From NCBI GenBank assembly GCA_964571375.1, contig CAZNBL010000046.1, positions 1 to 9,448 of the forward strand: a DNA stretch of 9,448 bases, given 5' to 3'. Position 1 is the first letter of the stretch. Each line of letters starts with the position of its first letter. Under the pieces are notes generated by a model that was not told the DNA's origin, searched no databases, and worked only from the letters and a program-made list of their open reading frames with translations. A program made the translations under genes and the position numbers. The DNA comes from JAFTYR01 sp964571375. GTDB taxonomy: Bacteria; Pseudomonadota; Gammaproteobacteria; Burkholderiales; Burkholderiaceae_F. This document shows positions 5,310-9,448 of the stretch, piece by piece.

Positions 5310-6095
5310 ATGAAACGTCGCCTTCTTTTGACACTTACTGCAGCTCTCTCTCTTTCTTTCGGTTCTGCTTTCGCAGCTGAAACCATCAAGGTCGGTGCAA
5401 CTCCGGTCCCGCACGCCGACATCCTCAAGGTTGTTCAGCCTGAGCTTGCCAAGAAAGGCATCGAACTGAAGATCATCGAATTTTCCGACTATGTACAGCC
5501 GAACCTCGCGCTGAACGACGGCGAACTCGATGCCAACTACTTCCAGCATCTGCCGTATCTGCAGAGCTTTGCAGGCGAACGCGGTCTGAAGCTCGTTTCT
5601 GCCGGCAACGTTCATATCGAGCCGATGGGTGTGTATTCCAACAAGGTTAAAAACGTACAGGATATTAAGAAGGGCGGTCGCGTCGGTATTCCGAACGATC
5701 CGACCAACGGCGGCCGTGCGCTCAAGGTGCTTGAAACAGCCGGTCTTATCAAGCTTGCCGACGGTGTCGGTGTGAATGCCACTCCGCTCGATATCGTCGA
5801 CAATCCCAAGGATCTGCGTATTGTTGAAATCGAAGCCGCCGTACTTCCGCGCTCGCTCGAAGATCTCGACGCTTCTGTCATCAACTCCAACTTTGCGCTC
5901 GGCGCCGGTCTCAACCCGGTTAAGGACGCTCTGGTCCTCGAATCCAAGGATTCTCCGTACGCAAACGTTGTAGCTGTCAGAGAAGGCGATACAGAAAAGC
6001 CGGCAGTCAAGGCTCTGATGGACGAACTTCGCAGCGACAAGGTCCGCAGCTTCATTGCCGATCAGTACAAGGGTGCCGTCGTTCCGGCATTCTGA
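5310..6095 (+). CDS. metQ: MetQ/NlpA-family substrate-binding protein (methionine-type ABC importer)
   Basis: A 261-residue periplasmic binding protein of the NlpA/MetQ family, which delivers methionine (sometimes other amino acids) to MetNI. Family motifs seen are KVGATPVPHADIL (27-39), NLALNDGELDANYFQHLPYL (65-84), HIEPMGVYS (102-110) and IPNDPTNGGRAL (127-138). The last forms part of the ligand site. The signal peptide (1-22, ending AFA) lacks a lipobox cysteine, so the mature protein should be soluble in the periplasm, unlike the lipid-anchored E. coli MetQ. The start at 5310 is chosen over the open frame from 5109 because the signal peptide begins there and AAGAGG lies about 6 nt upstream. 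No metN or metI is adjacent and a terminator follows, so it is a monocistronic orphan. The upstream terminator and leader hairpins suggest attenuation control. Confidence 0.9.
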   Translation: MKRRLLLTLTAALSLSFGSAFAAETIKVGATPVPHADILKVVQPELAKKGIELKIIEFSDYVQPNLALNDGELDANYFQHLPYLQSFAGERGLKLVSAGNVHIEPMGVYSNKVKNVQDIKKGGRVGIPNDPTNGGRALKVLETAGLIKLADGVGVNATPLDIVDNPKDLRIVEIEAAVLPRSLEDLDASVINSNFALGAGLNPVKDALVLESKDSPYANVVAVREGDTEKPAVKALMDELRSDKVRSFIADQYKGAVVPAF

Positions 6096-6107
6096 TAATT
6101 GCTGACA

Positions 6108-6124
6108 GCTCCGGTTTGCGGAGC
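6108..6124 (+). other. Short GC-rich hairpin after metQ
   Basis: GCTCCG (6108-6113) and CGGAGC (6119-6124) form a 6-bp stem with a 5-nt loop 12 nt after the stop. No T run follows. It may protect the mRNA 3' end or simply accompany the next terminator. Confidence 0.3.
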
Positions 6125-6137
6125 ATCTGAAAAACAG

Positions 6138-6175
6138 CGGGAAAGGGTTTTACAGCTCTTTCCCGTTTTCTCTTT
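6138..6175. terminator. Bidirectional terminator between metQ and the converging gene
   Basis: CGGGAAAG (6138-6145) pairs with CTTTCCCG (6158-6165) across a 12-nt loop. On the plus strand TTTTCTCTTT (6166-6175) follows. On the minus strand the stem is followed by CTGTTTTTC. It can therefore end transcripts from both sides. Its T-rich tail overlaps the stop codon of the minus-strand gene ending at 6174. Confidence 0.8.
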
Positions 6176-6674
6176 ATGGGAATAGAACCGTATTTTCGAG
6201 AAAGAGAGCGCCGGGCTTCAATGGCGTAGGCGCCTTTGTTTCGGTACTAACTTCTGCGCTTTCTCTTTCCATTGATTCGATAAGTTCTTCTCCGTCAATG
6301 AGGAAGTTCTCTTCGATGTGATTGTCCGTAATCACAAGGCAATCCTTATCAACCGTGATCCTTGCCCAGAACGGCTTGCCTCCGATACGTCTTAGATAGG
6401 CGCGGCAGGTTTGATTGCAGTCGAGCTCAGAGAGCTTGACTCTGTATGCACGGTTATCTTTAAAAAGCGAGGCGAGCGTCGCACCATTTTTCACTCCGAA
6501 AAGAGTAACGGCATTTTGATCGCCGGATACGATCTTTCCGTGTTTAACTCGGATACGTGAGTCTGCAGGTTTTACTTTGCAATAACTGCCGCATGCTTGC
6601 TGCGGTGAATTAAATTCAGTGTGAAATTCAGTATTTTCGGTTTTATGAAAAAAGGAAGTTCTGTTTTTTGTCAT
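6174..6674 (-). CDS. Small protein with possible PAS-like fold and two CX3C pairs, unrecognised
   Basis: I do not recognise this 166-residue protein by name. Residues about 45-125 have the rhythm of a PAS domain: GKIVSGDQNAVTLFGVKNG (46-64, like the N-aa-LFG opening of PAS), a short helical TLASLF, then RRIGGKPFWARITVD (95-109, like the 'R-x-GG-x-FW' beta strands). No effector domain follows; the C-terminus is acidic then proline-containing and probably flexible. Five cysteines occur: C28 and C32, C86 and C90 (two CX3C pairs), and C112, which would allow a metal, disulphide or redox role. There is no signal peptide or membrane segment. The start at 6674 is the only Met start, but it has no clear Shine-Dalgarno site, so the start is uncertain. 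It is transcribed alone, converging on metQ. Confidence 0.6.
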   Translation of the reverse strand: MTKNRTSFFHKTENTEFHTEFNSPQQACGSYCKVKPADSRIRVKHGKIVSGDQNAVTLFGVKNGATLASLFKDNRAYRVKLSELDCNQTCRAYLRRIGGKPFWARITVDKDCLVITDNHIEENFLIDGEELIESMERESAEVSTETKAPTPLKPGALFLENTVLFP

Positions 6675-6893
6675 TTGGATTTGTGCCGCTGTAAAACAAA
6701 TCGAAAACGGCAGGAAGTTTTCAAAGAGCAGGTATGTTGCATAACAAAGTTATATAAATCAACGCGTTATGCGTTGCTTTAAACCCGAAACGGGTATAGT
6801 TGCGTCATTCCCCTTAAGGGTTAAGTCGCATTAAAAGCAGGTAATAGGATAAAACCCGAATCTATTTCTTCAGATTAAGTTAATAAACGATGT

Positions 6894-6905
6894 CGGATTA
6901 ATCCG
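6894..6905. promoter_or_regulatory. Perfect 12-bp palindrome CGGATTAATCCG
   Basis: A loopless perfect palindrome in the gene-free region, a typical shape for a dimeric repressor site. It lies about 220 bp upstream of the 6674 start and about 500 bp upstream of frdA, so the controlled gene is unclear. Confidence 0.25.
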
Positions 6906-6968
6906 CTGCTTTTGCGTGCGCGATAAGCGATTCAATCAAAGTTGTAAAGAGGCGGCTTAAATTTGATT

Positions 6969-6985
6969 TGTCCGTTTTTCGGACA
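6969..6985. promoter_or_regulatory. Inverted repeat TGTCCG-N5-CGGACA
   Basis: A perfect 6-bp inverted repeat with a T5 spacer. It could be an operator in DNA or a small hairpin in RNA. It lacks a following T run on the plus strand, so it is not a terminator. Confidence 0.3.
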
Positions 6986-7009
6986 GTTTCCGGAACATTT
7001 TAAGTAAGT

Positions 7010-7038
7010 GAAAGTACCTAGAAAGTAGCTTTAAAGTG
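7010..7038. repeat. Three AAAGT direct repeats at exact 11-bp spacing
   Basis: GAAAGTA (7010-7016), GAAAGTA (7021-7027) and TAAAGTG (7032-7038) share AAAGT at 7011, 7022 and 7033. Eleven-base spacing places all copies on one face of the helix, the arrangement bound by tandem OmpR/PhoB-type response regulators. The regulator is not identified. Confidence 0.4.
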
Positions 7039-7140
7039 AAGAAAACAGTCGTCAAACCAGGCGGGTCTTATGTCGGTTAATAACTTGTTCTATAAGGGAA
7101 ATAACGGCTTGATAGGCGGTGGCTTACGGAAACGTCTTCC

Positions 7141-7171
7141 ATTTGTCCTTTTTTTGGGAAAAAAGACAAAT
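7141..7171. other. Long A/T-rich hairpin with oligo-T/oligo-A arms
   Basis: ATTTGTC (7141-7147) pairs with GACAAAT (7165-7171). Inside it six to seven Ts (7149-7155) face six As (7159-7164), with one bulged C and a GGG loop. The 13-bp stem is stable despite low GC. It does not look like a standard terminator on either strand because no T run follows. Confidence 0.35.
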
Positions 7172-7251
7172 TACATTAGGGAATAACACTAAAAAATGTG
7201 TGATTTATGCACGTCAATATTGAGATTTTTCGTGTATTAGCTTACATTTCG

Positions 7252-7280
7252 CACTAGCAGATGCAAGCTGGTGTCTTTTT
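7252..7280 (+). terminator. Weak terminator-like hairpin in the frdA leader region
   Basis: CACTAGC (7252-7258) pairs with GCTGGTG (7267-7273), including one G-T pair, across an 8-nt loop, and is followed by TCTTTTT (7274-7280). It lies 129 nt before frdA on the same strand. It could be an attenuator or the end of an upstream short transcript. The stem is only moderately stable. Confidence 0.35.
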
Positions 7281-7355
7281 GTCATGGTTAGTCCTTAGAG
7301 CAGGGGCCAGCCATGTTGAATCGTTTGCGTCTGAAAACACTTGTTTACCCCATGA

Positions 7356-7384
7356 AGCTAAAGTGCCAACCCATCACTTTAGTT
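7356..7384 (+). promoter_or_regulatory. 5' UTR hairpin just upstream of the frdA ribosome-binding site
   Basis: CTAAAGTG (7358-7365) and CACTTTAG (7375-7382) form a perfect 8-bp stem with a 9-nt loop, extendable by a G-T and an A-T pair to 7356/7384. It ends 10 nt before the AAGGAG site. Such leader hairpins can stabilise highly expressed mRNAs or modulate initiation. Confidence 0.45.
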
Positions 7385-7408
7385 AACTTGGATCAAGGAG
7401 ATCTACTA

Positions 7409-9394
7409 ATGAAAGTTATTTACACGGATGTGCTCGTGATTGGTGCCGGTCTGGCTGGTCTTCGTATGGCCATCGGTGCTAAGCGTCACGGTCATGACTC
7501 TATCATCCTGTCGCTCGTTCCGCCGAAGCGTTCCCACTCTAAGGCTGCTCAGGGTGGTATGCAGGCTTCTCTCGCCAACGTGATCAAGGGCGTAGGCGAC
7601 AACGAAGACGTTCACTTTGGTGACACCGTTCGCGGTTCCGACTGGGGTGCTGACCAGGAAGTGGTTCGTATGTTCGTTAACACAGCTCCGAAGGCTGTTC
7701 GCGAACTCGCCGCTTGGGGTGTGCCCTGGAGCCGTATTACCCCGGGTGACCGTCAGGTAATTATCAATGGTGAAAAGGTCACCATTACTGAACGTGATGA
7801 AGCCGCCGGCCTTATCGGTCAGCGTGACTTCGGCGGTACTAAGAAGTGGAGAACCTGCTTCGTGTCCGACGGTACCGGTCACGCCATGCTTAACGCTGTT
7901 TCCGACCGCGTGATCGCCGAAGGCATCCCGGTTCACGAACGTGTTGAAGCTATTGCTCTTATCCATGACGGCTCCCGCTGCTACGGTGCTGTCGTTCGCG
8001 ACCTCATCACCGGCGAACTCATCGGCTACGTTGCTAAGGCAACAGCTATCGCTACCGGCGGTGCAGGTAAGCTCTTCCGTGTTTCTACAAACGCTCAGAT
8101 CTGTGAAGGTACAGGTCACGCTATCGCTCTGGAAACAGGCGTTGCTAACTGCGGTAACATGGAAGCTATTCAGTTCCACCCGACAGGTATTTTCCCGGCC
8201 GGTATTCTCGTAACCGAAGGCTGCCGCGGTGACGGCGGTCTGCTCCGTGACGTTGACGGCCACCGCTTCATGCCGGACGTTGAACCGGAAAAGAAGGAAC
8301 TCGCTTCCCGTGACGTGGTTTCCCGTCGTATGGAAGAACGTATTGCTCAGGGCAAGGGTGTCAAGAGCCGCTTCGGCGAACACCTCTGGCTCGACATCAC
8401 GCTGCTTGGCGAACACCACATCAAGCACAACCTGCGTGAAGTTTATGAAATCTGCCACTACTTCCTCGGCGTTGACCCGACTAAGGAATGGATCCCGGTT
8501 CGTCCGGCACAGCACTACACAATGGGTGGTGTCCGTACTAAGCCGTCCGGCGAAAGCGAAACCCTCAAGGGTCTCTTCGCAGCTGGTGAAGCAGCTTGCT
8601 GGGATATGCACGGCTTCAACCGTCTCGGCGGTAACTCCGTTGCTGAAACCGTTGTTGCAGGTATGATCGTTGGTGAAAAGATCGCTGAATTCTGCGATGA
8701 TCCCGCCAACATGATCGACATCCCGACAAAGGTTGTTTACGACTTCGTTCGCCGCGAACAGGCCAAGCTTGACGCTTTCGGCAAGAACGGCGGTACAGAA
8801 AACATGGCTGAAATCCGCACACGCATGCAGGAAATCATGACTACTAAGGTCGGTATTTTCCGTACAGGCGAAAAGCTGGACGAAGCTGTCAACGAACTCG
8901 AAGACCTCTACAAGAAGAGCTTCAAGGTCGCTGTTAAGAACCAGGCCGGTGCTAACCCCGAACTGACATACGCATACCGTACACAGAAGATGCTCCGCGT
9001 CGCTCTGTCTATGGCTGTCGGTGCTGCCAAGCGTACTGAATCCCGCGGTGCTCACTTCCGTGTTGACTACCCGGTTCGTAACGACGCTGAATGGTGCAAG
9101 CGTACTCTCTCCACTTGGAAGAACGAAAACGACACTCTGCCGACAATCACTTACCAGGATCTGGACATTTCCAAGATGGAACTGCCCCCGGGCTGGCGTG
9201 GTTACGGTGCCAAGAACTACATCGACAATCCTGCAACTGCCGAACGTCAGAAGCAGGTCGATGAACTTCGCGCCAAGATGGAAGCCGAAGGTGCAGACCG
9301 CTTTGCTATCCAGAACGCTCTGATGCCTTACACCGATCTGCTGCCGAAGGATCTTCGCGGCAAGAACGAACGTATTGATGAACCGCTTGCCTAA
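7409..9394 (+). CDS. frdA: Quinol:fumarate reductase flavoprotein subunit
   Basis: A 661-residue FAD subunit that reduces fumarate to succinate in the cytoplasm as part of a membrane quinol:fumarate reductase, the terminal step of fumarate respiration. It matches the Wolinella succinogenes FrdA type (about 656 aa) end to end, and numbering coincides up to residue 369. Features: the GAGLAG nucleotide loop (12-17), RSHSKAAQGGMQ with the covalent-FAD histidine H43, substrate residues H257, T269 and E270 (FHPTGIFPAGILVTEGCRGDGG), catalytic R301 (ASRDVVSRR), H369 (QHYTMGG) and R405 (GFNRLGGNS). All are intact. There is no Tat signal, so it is not the exported MfrA type. The start at 7409 is set by AAGGAG (7395-7400) 8 nt upstream and by the family N-terminus (MKVxYxDxLVIG), although the frame is open from 7313. 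Unlike Wolinella, no frdC precedes it. Confidence 0.97.
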   Translation: MKVIYTDVLVIGAGLAGLRMAIGAKRHGHDSIILSLVPPKRSHSKAAQGGMQASLANVIKGVGDNEDVHFGDTVRGSDWGADQEVVRMFVNTAPKAVRELAAWGVPWSRITPGDRQVIINGEKVTITERDEAAGLIGQRDFGGTKKWRTCFVSDGTGHAMLNAVSDRVIAEGIPVHERVEAIALIHDGSRCYGAVVRDLITGELIGYVAKATAIATGGAGKLFRVSTNAQICEGTGHAIALETGVANCGNMEAIQFHPTGIFPAGILVTEGCRGDGGLLRDVDGHRFMPDVEPEKKELASRDVVSRRMEERIAQGKGVKSRFGEHLWLDITLLGEHHIKHNLREVYEICHYFLGVDPTKEWIPVRPAQHYTMGGVRTKPSGESETLKGLFAAGEAACWDMHGFNRLGGNSVAETVVAGMIVGEKIAEFCDDPANMIDIPTKVVYDFVRREQAKLDAFGKNGGTENMAEIRTRMQEIMTTKVGIFRTGEKLDEAVNELEDLYKKSFKVAVKNQAGANPELTYAYRTQKMLRVALSMAVGAAKRTESRGAHFRVDYPVRNDAEWCKRTLSTWKNENDTLPTITYQDLDISKMELPPGWRGYGAKNYIDNPATAERQKQVDELRAKMEAEGADRFAIQNALMPYTDLLPKDLRGKNERIDEPLA

Positions 9395-9418
9395 GTATCA
9401 GCAGGAGATGAATTCAAA

Positions 9419-9448
9419 ATGAGTGAAACACAGACAACAACTAAGAAC
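9419..9448 (+). CDS. frdB: Start of the next gene, probably fumarate reductase iron-sulphur subunit (partial)
   Basis: Ten codons reading MSETQTTTKN run off the window end. The ATG follows AGGAG (9403-9407) by 11 nt and lies 24 bp after the frdA stop, so it is in the same operon. The identity as FrdB (three Fe-S clusters linking FrdA to the membrane quinol site) is inferred only from position after frdA. The visible residues carry no diagnostic motif. Confidence 0.6.
   Translation, partial: MSETQTTTKN

Larger units (their letters stand above)
6675..7408. other. 734-bp gene-free region upstream of frdA
   Basis: No credible protein gene or tRNA is seen. The region holds many short symmetric elements: ATAAC-N3-GTTAT (6741-6753), AACGC-N5-GCGTT (6761-6775), ACCCG-N3-CGGGT (6783-6795), CCCTTAAGGG (6811-6820), CGGATTAATCCG (6894-6905), TGTCCG-N5-CGGACA (6969-6985), 11-bp-spaced AAAGT repeats (7011-7037), a T/A hairpin (7141-7171), TCAATATTGA (7214-7223) and two leader hairpins near frdA. 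It is much longer than the other gaps here and is likely a multi-input promoter region for frd. A convincing -35/-10 pair or full FNR box was not found. Confidence 0.5.

Noticed and set aside
7214..7223. TCAATATTGA as an FNR site
   Set aside because: An FNR box needs TTGAT-N4-ATCAA; this is a 10-bp palindrome in the opposite arrangement without the spacer.
7313..7408. Upstream in-frame start for FrdA
   Set aside because: The 32 extra residues are absent from the family, and AAGGAG is correctly spaced for the start at 7409.
7406..9055. 549-codon open frame on the minus strand opposite frdA
   Set aside because: Antisense of a highly expressed gene with strong codon bias; no domain, no ribosome-binding site, and frdA is certain.
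9408..9422. Mini-frame ATG AAT TCA AAA TGA overlapping the frdB start
   Set aside because: Its ATG directly abuts the Shine-Dalgarno sequence with no spacing, so it is unlikely to be translated.

Overview
The window looks like chromosomal DNA from an anaerobic gut betaproteobacterium, most likely a member of the Sutterellaceae (Sutterella/Parasutterella type). This is inferred from three things. The fumarate reductase flavoprotein is very close to the Wolinella quinol:fumarate reductase type. A Tat-exported Fcc3/UrdA-type flavoprotein is paired with its own small multihaem cytochrome c. Base composition is roughly 50% GC, with clear Shine-Dalgarno sites. No mobile element, CRISPR array, tRNA or rRNA was seen.

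Layout: (1) 30-704, minus strand: a haemolysin III/PAQR-type membrane protein. A 28-bp near-perfect palindrome sits over its predicted transcription start. (2) 937-2782, plus strand: a two-gene unit made of a periplasmic three-haem cytochrome c and, 1 bp later, a Tat-exported FAD-dependent reductase. The reductase keeps the fold but has lost every residue that binds or protonates fumarate in Fcc3, so its acceptor is something else. (3) 2796-2887: two stem-loops that end this unit. (4) 2894-4749, minus strand: a LysR regulator whose stop overlaps the GTG start of an RmlD-like short-chain dehydrogenase/reductase (SDR) homologue with degenerate cofactor and catalytic motifs. (5) 4750-5309: a regulatory stretch containing inverted repeats, a run of abutting hairpins ending in a textbook intrinsic terminator (5027-5069), and a further structured leader before the next gene. 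(6) 5310-6095, plus strand: an orphan MetQ/NlpA-family substrate-binding protein, followed by a bidirectional terminator. (7) 6174-6674, minus strand: a small protein with a possible PAS fold and two CX3C pairs. (8) 6675-7408: about 730 bp without a gene, holding palindromes, 11-bp-spaced direct repeats and leader hairpins. (9) 7409-9394, plus strand: frdA, followed by the first 10 codons of a gene that is probably frdB.

Functionally the window is dominated by anaerobic respiration. FrdA, on the cytoplasmic side of a quinol:fumarate reductase, and the periplasmic cytochrome/flavoprotein pair would both dispose of quinol-derived electrons, onto fumarate and onto an unidentified organic acceptor respectively. 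MetQ suggests methionine or related amino-acid uptake. Its membrane and ATPase partners are not in the window. The most unusual points are the reductase with a remodelled, aromatic- and cysteine-rich active site and its three-haem partner, and the structured, terminator-ended RNA ahead of metQ.
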